The notes below the pieces were generated by a model. The model was not told the DNA's origin. It ran no database searches and saw nothing but the letters and a program-made list of their open reading frames with translations. The translations under genes were made by a program, and so were the position numbers. From Dermacentor variabilis (lineage: Eukaryota > Arthropoda > Arachnida > Ixodida > Ixodidae), in the NCBI RefSeq assembly GCF_050947875.1, contig NC_134570.1:229137265-229201264 (forward strand): a DNA stretch of 64,000 nt. Direction: 5' to 3'. Below are positions 32,220-43,824 of the stretch, in pieces (the first letter of the stretch is position 1; every line of letters begins with the position of its first letter).

Positions 32220-33250
32220 TGCAGATAGTTAATACGGAGATCTTAAATAACTGCTTCATCAGCAAGTATAGAGGAAACAGAAATTCGGGAATGGAGGACC
32301 CAAATTCATATTATTAACTGAAGAAAAACTTCTTCCCTAAAGAAAATTGTCTTGCGTGCTACAGCCTGCAATACTTTGGCACTGCGGGCGGCCTGGTATG
32401 GCAGTAAAAAAATAAAAAAATAAAAATGAAATAGTCCATCAGCGATGCGAATATCTCCATCCTTTCTATTGCGAGTACATACCAACAGTAGCGCAATATT
32501 CCGCTGGAGAGGGCATCATCACGGTATGCTCTTTTTTTTTTGCATGCTGACGTAATCGACGCGAAGCGTGCTCCGTAGCGTTTCCAATCTCGGGGTGGTA
32601 CCGCCACTCGGATAATGACGCTTGCCAATAGGAGCAAACAAAAAAGGGCTTTATGGCTCAGAATGGAGAGAAGTCGGCGTTGCCATAGCATTGGCGCCCG
32701 CGCAGCGGAGAAGCAGGTGGCGTTTTCTAATAGGGTGGGGGGGACATCAGCGTCACTGACACACTATTTAATTTTCGTTTGGGTTCAAGGCTGTCCGCAG
32801 CCAAAATGCGGCACGCCGTAGAACCCATGACGATTTTTTTGGAGTTATTGTTTGGCAACAAATGACTGCCGGGCTTGCATTTCAGATATCTAATATTGCC
32901 TCCATAACCACTAATTAAAACTTCATTAAACTAGTTTTGCTACTTGAGTCATATTTTCCACAATGCTGCATCTGCACTGGCTTACAAGCCTTAAGGTCTG
33001 ACAGCAGATGTGCAAATGCGCTTATCAAAAGTTATCACTGCAGCACCCTGTGTAATTTGGTGCAGAAAATAAAACAGCGTATATACCGCTACTTCGCGGT
33101 CTCTGGGAACAAAAGCGAAAGGAGGTGTCTCGGGGGACATGCGCGGTATTCATGGCGGCTGTGCTGGTGCTGAAACGCCATCCCACCCCCTCTCCCCGGA
33201 AATTTTCGGTATCCTTGCCTCCCTGACTACACCCGGCTTGGGGTGGGGTG
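32220..33250. other. No gene seen
   Basis: Short frames only. The end (33180-33300) is GC-rich and seems to be part of an element whose terminus, CAGTGGCGTCGC on the minus strand, joins the basic-repeat relic near 33300. Confidence 0.35.
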
Positions 33251-33259
33251 ACAAGAGAC

Positions 33260-33882
33260 CTATAGGCCCCGGGTGCCAGATGACCTAGCGACGCCACTGT
33301 TTTCGGGCTCGGTGTTTTCTCGGTGAAGCGCCGGCCCGGAACCGATTTCCGGCGGCGCCGAGCTTTCAGTCGGCATCGTTCGTTGTCTTTGGCCAGAAAC
33401 TCGGGATACTCGGCTCAGCGACGGCGTTCGTTGGCGCGATGGACAGGGTCGGCTCTCCTTCGTCGATCGCAGTCCCGCTGAGCCGCGCGCCGAGGTTGCG
33501 GGTAGGTCACAGACTCGACAGTTGTGCTCAAACTCCATGCCCAGAAATTCGATCTTGAATCGGCCGTTCGCACCCCCCATGTCTCGGCGGGCTGGACGCT
33601 GGCAGTTTTCGAGCAGTCGCGGGCAGGGATCGCTTTCTCTGCGACGCTGAGCGTTCAGGCGCCGACTATCGCGTCCCCTGGACTGAAACTCGAAATCCTC
33701 GACTCGGCGGCGTCTCTTCTAAGCCGCAGCTTCGACGAGTTGTTCCGGATCATCTCGGCGGCAACGCACCACTTCTGGCTTGGCAGTGCGGCGCTCTTCC
33801 TGGTAAACCGCTTCTTCTTCGGGCGTCCGGACTTTCTTCGGTCTTCCCGTGGCACCAGCACGTACGCACGGAGTAGAGGCAT
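33260..33882 (-). pseudogene. Basic-repeat family relic (second copy)
   Basis: On the minus strand, 33860-33690 reads GRPKKVRTPEEEAVYQEERR with charged RRR repeats, matching the plus-strand ORF at 44073. Its start codon is ACG instead of ATG, and a TAG interrupts it. A following frame (33580-33260) has FKIEFLGMEFEHNCRVCD, then in a shifted frame more RRRRADPVHRANE-type repeats. These 20-odd-residue basic repeats resemble the STPR (23-residue) domain of some DNA-binding proteins; that likeness is from memory. Upstream, 33890-34090 matches 43825-44060 in inverted orientation, so both are copies of one mobile or duplicated unit. Confidence 0.55.
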
Positions 33883-34094
33883 GGCAGAGGAGGCTACAGG
33901 TGTCAGAGCTTGCCTGCGACGCCCCGATTCCGCCCTACGCGCGTGGGGTGGGAGGAAGTTACGTGGCTCGGTGCTCTCGCAGGTGGTTGCTAGGCAACGC
34001 GAGGTGGCGCACAGCTGGGCTGAGTTTTCTGTTAACGCTCCACGGCAGAACGAAAGCCTAAACAGCTCCGCTGTTAAAAATTGTAGTTTGGAAT

Positions 34095-35772
34095 AAAGGC
34101 ACAGCAGCAGCTATGAAACCTCCGTTTTCGACTAAGAATCGAGAACCTATGGTTATGGTTTATGAGATATAAACACAGTTCAGAACGGCAACGTTTTGAT
34201 GTAAAACTTACGGCATGGTAGAAATTACCTGATTATGGCGTCGCTTTTTATTTTTTATTTGATTTCATTCATTCTATTTACGTCGACTAATATTACCCGT
34301 TTATGTAGGATTGCAGGGCTTTTGCCTTCTCCCGAACATGGTCATTCTTCAAGGTGAAATTTAAGCCATTGGGATCAAGTTGTGTGAGACACCGTAATGA
34401 AAGGTAAAGAAAATCTTTAAATACCTACTCGGGATATATTTCATAAGATCCAGCCATGGCTGTGTATACCTATTTATTGAGTATGTCCTTTACAGGGGGG
34501 GCAAGGGGGGGGGGCAAAGGTCGAAGGGAGTAGTTTTGAATAGACAAGAAAGAATGAACTGGTAGGTAAATTGAAAAATTTACAAAAATGCAGCTGCTGC
34601 GCCAAAGTTAGCAAATGACTAAATAAAAATATAAATCTAAAGCAAATGAGAAAACACTTCGCAGAGTAAGAGTGAAGAAACTAAAAAGTATTAGGCAGTA
34701 GCGTAATACAAGAAGAGCTATTTATAGAATGGTAGTTATATTTGGTAGAAGACATGGCTATCATTCACTGAAACAATGTCAGTAGGAACGCGGTTCCATT
34801 ATTGTGATTTCCGAAAAAGTAAATACATTAAATGTGTTTTCGTTTAACAAAATATAGCCCTACCTCGTGACGATGATCAGTGCTGTGTGAAATGTATGAA
34901 CTTTTTAAACAGTGTATATTTTGAGGAGGTAGCTTATAAAGTTAAGGTAACTTGACTTATGTTACCGACATGAGCTTATAAGATAACACAGGGTAAGTTA
35001 AGGTAACTTAAACACTGCTGGTTTTATGGCACTTATGCTCACTGTCTTCTTGTAGTTGATAAAATCAAAGGAACAGAGTTGTTCTTAATTAGTTTGGGAG
35101 ATGCGATTAGGTTGTCACAATATGGATACCGAACCGCCGATGGGCATTCTAGTTTTTGACGTATTTATGTTTAGTGCGTTACTCTGTTATCCTGTTATGT
35201 TGAGCTTCATGTTGCTACTGTTAAACTCTACGGGAATGTTTAATTTACTGTGTGTTTTGCCTGATCCATGCGTCTGTAATGCGACTAATGTGTTATAGGT
35301 GTTCACGGCTTTGTCAGGCTACCGACAGATAGCTTTTACCGGAGGCTCCGCGGTTACCACGTAATTATGTCATAGTGAAATAAAAGTGAAGTGAGTGTTT
35401 CATAAATGCCAGCTTTAGTGCAGATGGAGTGCAACGAAGATTTCGGTGAAAGCAACCTAGTGACCTATTAGCATTGGTAATTATGTTCTCGGTGTGAACA
35501 TACTAAGTAACATTAGATGATACGTGAACGCTAAGGTACTTGTAAAAGGTACGAGATTCAAAAGCACTATTGTATGACATACTAACCACCTGTCTTGACA
35601 ACGGCTACGTACATTGCTTATTTCGTGGCTGAGCCCTGATGTACGTTGTAAAAGAAGGCGCTGAAATTCTCAGAGGCAAAGGCAAAGGAATACAGTAGCC
35701 GCAAGTCGTACATTGATTACTCTAATCGTGCTGCATTTTGCGATAAGGTGAATGAAGAATAGTGAGCGTTCG
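34095..35772. other. No gene seen
   Basis: AT-rich DNA without credible frames. A G-rich run lies at about 34495-34515, and GTTAAGGTAACTT recurs at 34940-35010. An open frame at 35101-35298 is hydrophobic but has no motif. Confidence 0.45.
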
Positions 35773-37240
35773 CTACATGGCCAAGTGCTCGTTTGGGAAG
35801 GGAGCGAAGATGCCTACGCCTGGTAGCCTAGACAAGTGCTGAATAATTTGAATGGGATTCAAATAAGGCATAATGTCTCTGCAACATTGCTTTCTCCAGA
35901 AAAACGTGACGGCAACGTGATAAAGCAATTTCGTAACTATCTCAATGTGATAAGTCCAGTTCATATTTTCTGAAAGTTTAACACCCAATACTTTGCGTTT
36001 GCTTAGAATTTCATTGGGCTCATGGAGCAAGGATAACTCACGATTCAAGCAAGACTGTTTGCCTCTTGCCTCGAATAATACTGTTTTTGATGTTATTAAC
36101 GTTGCGAGCATTTTTGCGAGATCAAATCAATAAATTACGAAGAACAATGTGAGGTTCTTGCCCTAGGTTATTAATATCATGGCCAGAGGCGAACAGGCTG
36201 CTATTATCAGCGTTTAGTACAATAGATGCATCATAGATTCAGCAATATCGCTCGCATATAAAGTAAATGAACGCGGGCCTACAACAATGCCCCACAACAC
36301 TGCTTAATTAGTTTACACGAAAAGCACTAGTTTTCAATATCGACATACTGCGTTGGCCGGACAAACTATAGTCAATGAAAATACCCAATGTCCGCTTTCC
36401 AGCATCGATATTATTAAGTATTAGTTCCTTTCGGCGTAATGGTGCCGTCTCGATCGATATGCTCGGGCGGAATCTGTGTAGACAGTCAGCAAGAATCTTA
36501 CATTTTGAAACAAAGCCTTTAATGCGAATGAAAATAACTTTCTCTACTCCCTTAGAAAAGGCAAACAGAATGGAAAGAGGCCTATAGTTCCCTAGCTCAT
36601 AACGGTTAGCACCTTTAACTATAACCGACACTCTTGCTTTCTTCATGCCTGGTGGGAAACAGCCAGATTCTCATGCAAGATTGAACACATACGCAAGATA
36701 AGCTGTAATGACATCAATTACATATTTTATACGTTTGATTTGAATACCATCTGCATCAACGCAAATGCTATTCTTTAAGTTGAAGAAAACACAAAACCTT
36801 AGCACCGCCAGCCTGTCCAAGAAAAATGGCATGCCTGCGTCGCTTAACGGCTGTATCGCATCATATGACGGCGTTGTTCACCTAATGTCCATCGAAGCAC
36901 TCAGCTAAAGGGACGTCCGATACCTTTTCATTATCAAATTGCAATGTCATGGAAAGCTTAATTCGCATTTTTTTCGTCTAATTGCCTCATTGATCATTTT
37001 CCAGGTCTTTTATGGATTCTTTCTATGCACTGCAGTGAGAAGGCTTCAACAATGTGGTGCTGTTGCCTTTCGTACTTCTTCAGTAAGCATTTTTCTAAAC
37101 TTTATAAATGCAACGGGATCACTTTGCTCATGCGCGCGCAAAAATCTATTGAACAGTCGGTTTTTCATGAATAATTATAACATGCTGAGCCTGCACCGAA
37201 GGCTTTCTCATGTGTTTTTTATGTTCCCGATGTTGGAGCG
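35773..37240 (-). pseudogene. CR1-like reverse transcriptase relic
   Basis: Read leftwards: a linker (about 37110-36950) with FRKMLTEEVRKATA, then GIQIKRIKYVIDVITAYLAYVFN, then 36646-36308 with NYRPLSILFAFSKGVEK and a degraded palm (LGIFIDYS for the usual FLD..KAFD), then 36111-35773 with VLGVKLSENMNWTYHI, typical of the region after the catalytic box. The YADD box itself is lost in the 200 bases between. Several frameshifts and stops show an old copy. Confidence 0.75.
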
Positions 37241-38157
37241 GGAAAGACGCGTCGCATGTGTTGTCCGTATATGTTGTAAGCTGCACTAGCGTCTTTTTTG
37301 GTATATAAACACGACCAATCGGTGCTCAGAACAAGTGCGCGGAAGCGTTGCATATTTTCATTCGATAAACATCTGTAGCTGAACGTGGTATCAAGCAAAC
37401 GTTTTAGAGCGCAGCTCTTTGGCGTCCGTTCCTGGGTTTCGCGTCGTCGTCGGCGTTGTCGTCGGCCTCGTAACCAGCTCCGCCCCCCTTTCATCCCCCC
37501 AGCGCTAGCAGCGACCGACTGATACCGCTGGATGCCGCTGACGCCGCTAGAGAGTCAAGATAACGTGACTGCATAGAACACCGTCGCCGCCATGCAGAAA
37601 GAGGAGGAAAGGGTCCCCCCCCCCCTGTTCTTGTGTGGCGGATAGGGTGCTCTTCAGTTGCCGACGCGCCGGTTATTTCACGTAGGCCCCGGCACGTCGA
37701 CGAATACGTGACCACCTTCCCACGGCTAGACCTGGTTCTTAGCGCTGCGGAAGCGAGGGTATCATATTGTTTGTGTCGGCATCGGCGGCGTTGTCCCTGA
37801 AACCAACTCCGCAGCTGGGGTTGACTCACTATCGGCGTCAGCGGCATCAGTCAGTCGCTGCTATCTCTTCCCTCCTCCCTTTATCGTGTTGTCCGCTTGC
37901 TGCGCGCGCTTCTGCCCCCATCGTTTGCCGCTGGGTGTACACGCCGCCCCCCTCCCCCCTCTTCCTGCGAGTCTCCGGTTGTCAAAGCGCCGGCTCGAAC
38001 TTAATTCCTTTCTTCGCTCCTCCTCCAATGCAACCCCTGTGCGGTGGCAATCAGAGAGCCAGATCGGTGGCGGCGGATCTGTATATGTGCACCGCCCGAG
38101 CCGAAATTGCCGCTGCCGTTCGCCACTGCGAAATTATCTGCCAGTTCTTTCTGAGCC
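37241..38157. other. GC-rich leader-like region, no gene
   Basis: TATATAAACACGACCAATCGG at 37302 is a TATA-like box with a CCAAT-like word. Inside, 37505-37545 and 37832-37862 are inverted copies sharing GCGTCAGCGGCATC. A C-run lies at about 37614-37625. No domain is seen in the 118-codon minus frame (37847-37491). This probably is the 5' flank of the basic-repeat ORF at 38158. Confidence 0.35.
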
Positions 38158-38322
38158 ATGAGCGAGACGACCGATGGAAGTCCTCCGTCTGCTGCTGCTG
38201 CTGCTGCTGCTAAACGAGCTGCCAGAGCAGAGGCCCAGCGCCGTCGCCGTCAGAATCCAGAGGTGCGTGCCGCCGAAGCAGAAGCTTACCTAGTGGAGTC
38301 TTTGTTAAAGGAATACGTGTGA
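38158..38322 (+). CDS. Short basic-repeat family ORF, N-terminal fragment
   Basis: A 54-residue frame starting MSETTDGSPPS, followed by seven Ala encoded by a (GCT)7 run, then KRAARAEAQRRRRQNPEVRAAEAEA. The RRRR(Q/A)xPE.RA pattern matches the family copies at 33.8 and 44.1 kb. After one repeat the family similarity ends and a stop follows in A-rich DNA. It is probably a truncated copy rather than a working gene. A role in DNA binding is a guess from its basic character. Confidence 0.45.
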   Translation: MSETTDGSPPSAAAAAAAKRAARAEAQRRRRQNPEVRAAEAEAYLVESLLKEYV

Positions 38323-38515
38323 AAAATAAAAAAAAAATTCTGTGATAGCGCATACATGTGTTGCTCGATTTCTTTGCCTCAATCTATCGAAAAGGTGAAA
38401 CAGCTTATTTGCTGCGCTCAAATTTCGCATTAGGAAGTAACGTAATCGTCGGTAATCTTTTTTTTCATTGACGATAAAATTAACATAGGTCAAAGGTTGG
38501 ACCGTGATGGCTAAT

Positions 38516-38758
38516 GGATGAATGAATTCTGGCATTTTACGTGCAAAAACCAGTTTTTGATTACGTTGCACGCCGTAGCGGGGGAATGTGGATTAATCGT
38601 GACCACCAGGGTATGTTTAACGCGCCTCCAATGCGCGGGACAAGGGTGTTTTTGCATTTCGCCCCCATCGGAATGCGGCCGACCCGGCCGAGACTCGATC
38701 CCGCGATCTCGTGCTTAGCAGCTCAACTCCATGACCGCTAAGCCGCCGCGGCGGGCCG
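38516..38758 (-). mobile_element. Ruka-type SINE, complete
   Basis: Same family as 23479-23706, with the tRNA-like head at the right and body at the left. GTGATGGCTAAT stands at 38504-38515 and 38759-38770, a perfect 12-bp target duplication. It sits just past the endonuclease relic of a CR1-like element. Confidence 0.9.
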
Positions 38759-38770
38759 GTGATGGCTAAT

Positions 38771-39058
38771 ATCATCGCCGATCATACGTGCTGTGTGTCA
38801 CAGCACCAGCGTTAAGAATGAAATTGTCAAACGTAGACTTCCAAGTTGGTGCCACACAAGTGGGTGTTTGTAATAACGTTGGAGAAACCAGAAGCATTGA
38901 TTGCGTTAGCTAATGTGCGAGTCGAAGTAGTATCATCAAACATGTTAACGTTTTAGTCACCACCAAGAAGCACTTGATAATTGCGGAAATCAGCGCACTT
39001 TCTGAAATATTTCCAATAAATTCTAAGAAATCGGATACCAGAAGGTCCGCAACAGACT
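38771..39058 (-). pseudogene. Endonuclease fragment of a CR1-like ORF2
   Basis: Reads YQVLLGGD, a stop, NVNMFDD, then TLANAINASGFSNVITN, the GGDFNVN and following region of a target-nicking endonuclease; Phe of GGDFN is a stop. It lies downstream of an ORF1 relic (39505-40237) in the same orientation, so both are parts of one decayed element split by other insertions. Confidence 0.65.
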
Positions 39059-39068
39059 TTCACGCTTA

Positions 39069-39178
39069 TTAAATTATGGGGTTTTACGCGCCAAAACCAC
39101 TTTCTGATTATGAGGCACGCCGTAGTGGAGGACTCTGGAAATTTCGACCACCTGGGCGTTCTTTGACGTGAACCTACA
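39069..39178 (-). mobile_element. Ruka-type SINE, 5'-truncated
   Basis: Only the 3' body is present (GGGGTTTTACGCGCCAAAACCAC onwards); the tRNA head is missing. TTCACGCTTA at 39059-39068 and 39179-39188 is a 10-bp target duplication, so the SINE was short when it inserted. Confidence 0.85.
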
Positions 39179-39504
39179 TTCACGCTTACAGTGCGTCGCA
39201 CGGTGAATTTCCCCAAGCACTGCGTGCCACGCCGTACGCTCCCCCTCGCTTGCGATTGGCAAAAAAAGGAAAACTGTGAGCGTGGCCGTAAGCATATCGC
39301 CGCGTCCTTGATACCACGTTTTAGACAACGTAACAATGTGGAACGAAAAAGTAAACTAGGCGAGAAACATGGGCGAGTGAACGTGCCTTCATGTCGAGTG
39401 CGGTCTTGTGTGTGCTGGCAGAACAATATCGCACGGCAAACTAGACACAGCACATAGCCCAGGACAGAACGAGCTATGGATGAACTTGAAGGACGGGGGT
39501 GTCA

Positions 39505-40237
39505 GCTGTAGATGTTGTAATACAAACGACCTTCAGAATCCATGCGAATGACACTACTGGCCTCCGCCTCGGATCCAAGTACTTTTCCATTGCGTGTCCA
39601 GACAAAACGCCGTTGACATTCCCGCTTCTTCGCTATTTTTAGCAAAACACGCTTTGGAGTCCGACAGAGGTGCTCATTAAGAAACACTCTGGGAACGTCA
39701 GCTTTTCAAACCTAGTTATTTAGCACCCTAGTCTCCCGCGCTATTTCGAGAACAGTTTCCCCATTCAGTTGGCTATTAAACTGAATAACGATGTTTGCTT
39801 TGCCGGCCTGTCGGGTGAGCACATGGTGACAAATTCCAACATCAGCAGCAATTATCAGTTCACCTAGCACATTACCAACTTTTTCAACAAGTTCAACAGC
39901 TGTTTCAAATTCAGCAGTACTATCCTTGGTTATAGGTCCCTTTGTTTCTATGTTTGATCTCCGCGAATATTACTGACTCAAATACTCCTTTCTGAAGCTG
40001 CTAATTGAAGTTTTCATTTTCTTCTTACTTAACACGCACAGTTCTTTGTAAGCTTTTCTTAAGGCTCCCTTTTTTGATTGTTTCGCTAAGTTTCTTCTTC
40101 ATGTCCTCAAATTCATCATTAACACCATCCGTTAGAGACTTCATATCAGCATGAAGTTTATGGATTTCGCCTCGGCTTTTCCTTTCATTCGAAGGTTTAG
40201 TCATGTCTTTACAATAACACATGTCGAAAGAAGGCAT
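39505..40237 (-). pseudogene. CR1/L2-like ORF1 relic
   Basis: The front (40237-40025) is a charged coiled coil (MKSLTDGVNDEFEDMKKKL). The middle, with stops, reads ELVEKVGNVLGELI and NIVIQFNSQLNGETVLEIARE. The end (39687-39505) reads VFLNEHLCRTPKRVLLKIA and FVWTRNGKV, the conserved end of CR1/L2 ORF1 proteins. Such proteins bind RNA. Stops near 39955 and 39715 show it is dead. Confidence 0.75.
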
Positions 40238-40239
40238 AC

Positions 40240-41590
40240 TTAACTATAAAGCAAATATGCAACAATAAAGAAAGGGAGCAGCGACAGCATCCAATATCTA
40301 CTAAGACAGCATATATACAATCTACACGCTAGCATGCAGTACAGTGGGTAAGTTGTTTGCATTCCGCCGATAAGCTGCCACTGCTGCCAAGTTCCGATGC
40401 ACGGAAAGGCATTCGGCTTTTGTAGGGCTTGTCCCGATGACGTCTTCAGCGGAATGACGATCAAAAAAGTGACACAGCAGACCGAGGCCCGTGGTGGTCA
40501 GGAAGGAAGGTGATAATATCTGTAGCCCAGAGAGCAAGTGGTTAGCGTTCGGCCGATCAGCTGTTACTGTGGTCTATATTGTGTTTGCTACTTATTCCTT
40601 TCGACCCTGTTTCGAAATGGCTGTAAAAATAAAATATATGACTTCTTGCTGCGGTTGTTTTCTCTTAAAACATTGTTTTACTCAGGACATCGCCGCGGAA
40701 TACAAAACTTACAGGCGTGCGTTATAATTTGTCTCTTCTGCGCTCCTTCATTTAATTTGCAACATGCATGCACGGTGCTGGTAGTTTGTTTCCTTTTCGT
40801 GTATCAAGCACGCAGAAAGCAAACGAGCAATGCGTAGCGTGTCGTTGAGCAGGTAATAAGGAGAGCTAAAGAAGAAATTTGACACTTGTTCATTCCTTAC
40901 CGTGAGAGGTAAGATATCGTTTCATTTTTAAACGGTTCTTATCTTTTCACATTTTGCGTAACAGTAGATCACTGTACAAAACGTTTGAAACGGATTGATC
41001 ATGTTCTTTCCTTGCGGAGGTCATTCTCTGCAAAAGCTTTTAAAAAATGGTTGCGTCTAACGTTGTTCTAGCCTTCCACTACATAGAGTATATCTTTTAA
41101 TTTCACCCGGTATAACCTGTTCGTGTTGCAGAATGCAACGTGACGTATTACCGGTTATGAGGAAACAATGGCTTGGGCAAAACTTTGCTGTTCAAGGATA
41201 TTAGTGTATCGTGCGACTCTTCTGTACACCTTCTAGCTCGAGGTAGGAAAAACCATGGTCCGCAGCTTGACAAGCGACCAGCGATTGGCACGCCGCTGCC
41301 ACTTCAAGAGAACGTTCACATCGACCCAGATTCTCTTGAGCTTCATGAGTAGGCTGTAGTGAAGGCGTTTTGAAATAAAACATTTTTACCCTGTTTTTTT
41401 AATTAATGTCAGTTGCACTTGCTTCACAGCTGATGTCTAGGACACGCAGCCGCCTGTTTGTAAACATCTGAGGCGTCAAGGTAGAAGCAGCAACATGTGA
41501 GTTCTGCCAAATGTCCGGGTTAATGTACTCACGTATGCATTTTATTGTGGCAGTTTTTATTGCGAAAGCAATACTGCTCGAGGTTTCCAC
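40240..41590. other. No gene seen
   Basis: Short frames on both strands without motifs. Confidence 0.45.
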
Positions 41591-41643
41591 TCTTGGCCAT
41601 CGTCCCGGAGAATCCACCATTGACCTTTAGCGAGACCTATGTG

Positions 41644-41939
41644 TGACGTCATACCAGCTGTGGAAAAGCGGGGCCCCAACTCGGCTCGTCGCGATCGTCC
41701 CAGCGAATCCTCCATACTGCAGCTGCGCGCCGCTGCCGCCAGGGGCGCTCGCTGTACGTGACGTCATGCCAGCTGTGGAAAAGCGGCCCCCCCAATTGGC
41801 TCGTCGCGATCGTCCCAGCGAATCCTCCACGTGCCGCCGCCGTGGGGGAGGCGCTCGCCTTACGTGACGTCATGCCAGTTGTGGATAAGTGGCCCCCCAA
41901 CTCGGCTTGTCGCAGTCGTCCCAGCGAATCCTCCACGGT
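41644..41939. repeat. 106-115-bp tandem repeat with TGACGTCA in each unit
   Basis: Three units, starting with TGACGTCA at 41644, 41759 and 41865. Each continues with CCAGCTGTGGAAAAG, CGTCGCGATCGTCCCAGCGAATCCTCCA and a GC-rich segment. TGACGTCA is the cAMP-response-element palindrome. The array ends at the start codon of the ORF at 41940, so it may act as a promoter; that is inference. Confidence 0.8.
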
Positions 41940-42155
41940 ATGTCGGATGATGTGTATAAGGTGAAGCTGCAACGATATGCTGCAGCGAAGAAGCGGCGGC
42001 GTGAGGAAGAAACGGATGAAGAGTGGGAACAACGTTTAGCTAAACGGCGTGCATATTATGCATCCAGGCGAATGCGTTCAACATCTCTTGATCTGGGTGC
42101 ATCTACAGTGTATCATGGATGCTCTCAATGCTGCCGCGACTTTGGCGACACCTGA
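41940..42155 (+). CDS. Basic-repeat family ORF
   Basis: Starts MSDDVYKVKLQRYAAAKKRRR at the ATG directly behind the tandem repeat and continues EETDEEWEQRLAKRRAYYASRR, a charged repeat of about 23 residues reminiscent of STPR-type domains. After about residue 50 similarity is lost. A second open frame (42049-42408) follows with no motif. I take it as a fragment of the same multicopy class as 38158 and 44073, though its sequence is more distant. Confidence 0.4.
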   Translation: MSDDVYKVKLQRYAAAKKRRREEETDEEWEQRLAKRRAYYASRRMRSTSLDLGASTVYHGCSQCCRDFGDT

Positions 42156-42409
42156 TCGTTCGACAGAAAGCCTTATGGATGCTTTAAATGGCGACGAGAC
42201 TGCATCTACACGTTCGATGAGCAGTATGGAACTCTACAACCTGAACAAAAGATTGCTTTCGCAATCCACTAGGCTTAGCCAAGCTAAGCCTCTGCCAATT
42301 GACCACTTGCAGAAGTACGACTACGCATGTGCCAAAACCGGCCGCGAGGCGGCGCTTCGTGAGCGCCGTCTCCGTGGTTGGAAAGCAAACTGCGCAGCTC
42401 GGGCATGAC

Positions 42410-42570
42410 ATGCCGGCCAACTGCATCGCTTTCGGCTGCACGAGCTATTCTTGTGGAAATGAAAATAGTAATTTCTTCAGATTTCCGCCCGCGGAGGTTA
42501 ATGTGGGGAGAAGTTTGTGGACGGCAGCGCTGAAGCGATCGAACCCGGACGGCACGCCGTGGCAGCTAAC
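42410..42570 (+). pseudogene. THAP zinc-finger fragment
   Basis: Reads MPANCIAFGCTSYSC, FFRFPPAE, SLWTAALKRSNPDGTPWQ and then H, i.e. the C..C, FxFP, W and PW positions of a THAP finger. The closing Cys-x2-His part and AVPT motif are not found in frame. It may be the head of another P-type transposase or of a THAP gene. No catalytic domain follows. Confidence 0.5.
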
Positions 42571-43824
42571 AGTGCATTCGATCTATCTGTGGCCTGTCCA
42601 GGCGACTTCCACTCCCTTGTCATCTCCTGCCAGTTCTGCAACGCTGAGCAGAAAGCCAGCGACGTGCTGGCAGGTCTCGCTGAGGCTAAAGTATAAAGAA
42701 TGCAGTTTTCCTAGGCGCTCGTCACTGAGTGACTCTGAGTATATGCGAGTACGATTAAGTGATTTGTGAAAAACGGCGCAAACAGATGCGGTCAGTTTAT
42801 GTACGTACTTCGTGTCATTTGCGAGTCCGCGCTCGTCTTCTTTTCTTCCGTACATGTCAGTTAAGTTGCGCTCTCTTCCACCATGACTTCGAACCAATTC
42901 GCCCAACTATCTGCCTTGATGAGTACTCGCGAGTGAGCGGGAGCGTACTGGTATGCGGACGCACGCGCTGCCCATATTTAAGCTAATATAACGTATAATA
43001 AAATAGGTTGGCGTAAGCTTTGAGGCCTTAGCGCTCGCAAAAACACACTGAATAACCTACCGCGTAGATATAGCGCATGCGAAATTTGGGATACGGCTTC
43101 GTACACCACAAGCATGCAACACAGTAGTTTGGCGAAACAGCACGAGACGAATACCGAATTTGCAAGCCAGAACGTGTACATCTACTGTTCCGTGCAACAA
43201 CTAAGAGTTCGGGGAATGTGACCGGCATAAAGTACTCACCCGGCCACACATTCACAGTGCTCTCCGGCAATGTCGCCAATGGCTTTTGTGAACCATGCCA
43301 TAACCACGTAGATGCTCGACTTCATGGATGGCGTGTACGTAGCTCGTATGAGGCCAAGTGGAGGGTCCACGGTGTTTACGTTAAGGTTTATGTTCGTGAC
43401 TTAACCTTCTTTTTTTAAAGCCCATCGGTGTTGTGCCTGACAAACGGACGAAGTGTTGGCATGAAGATAACCCCACGCATTGCCGCTCATTATCCGGCAC
43501 TCTGAGAAGTCAGTTGTCCGTCCCATTTGCAAAAACGGCAAGGAAATGAAGTCCTCTTCAATCATAGTTAAGGCAGGTCATATGCAACTACCAAATAACG
43601 TCAACGCTTTCACAATACGTGAAAGAAGCTCTGCAAACACAACGTCGGCACTCGATGCCGCCGTACGAAAGCAAGGCTGGAGCCGGAATGTTTTCCAACC
43701 AAAGCGGTGAGGCGCAAGCTTCCTGGTTTTCGCGCTAGGTGGCGCTCCGACTTCTGCAAATGGTCAATTTTCGTTCTTCGATTGAAGACGCTGATTGAAG
43801 AACCATAATACGCGAACAGATGCG
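42571..43824. other. No gene seen
   Basis: Only short frames. No similarity recognised. Confidence 0.4.

Noticed and set aside
38191..38211. (GCT)7 run as an expandable repeat of a host gene
   Set aside because: Short and inside a truncated multicopy family fragment.
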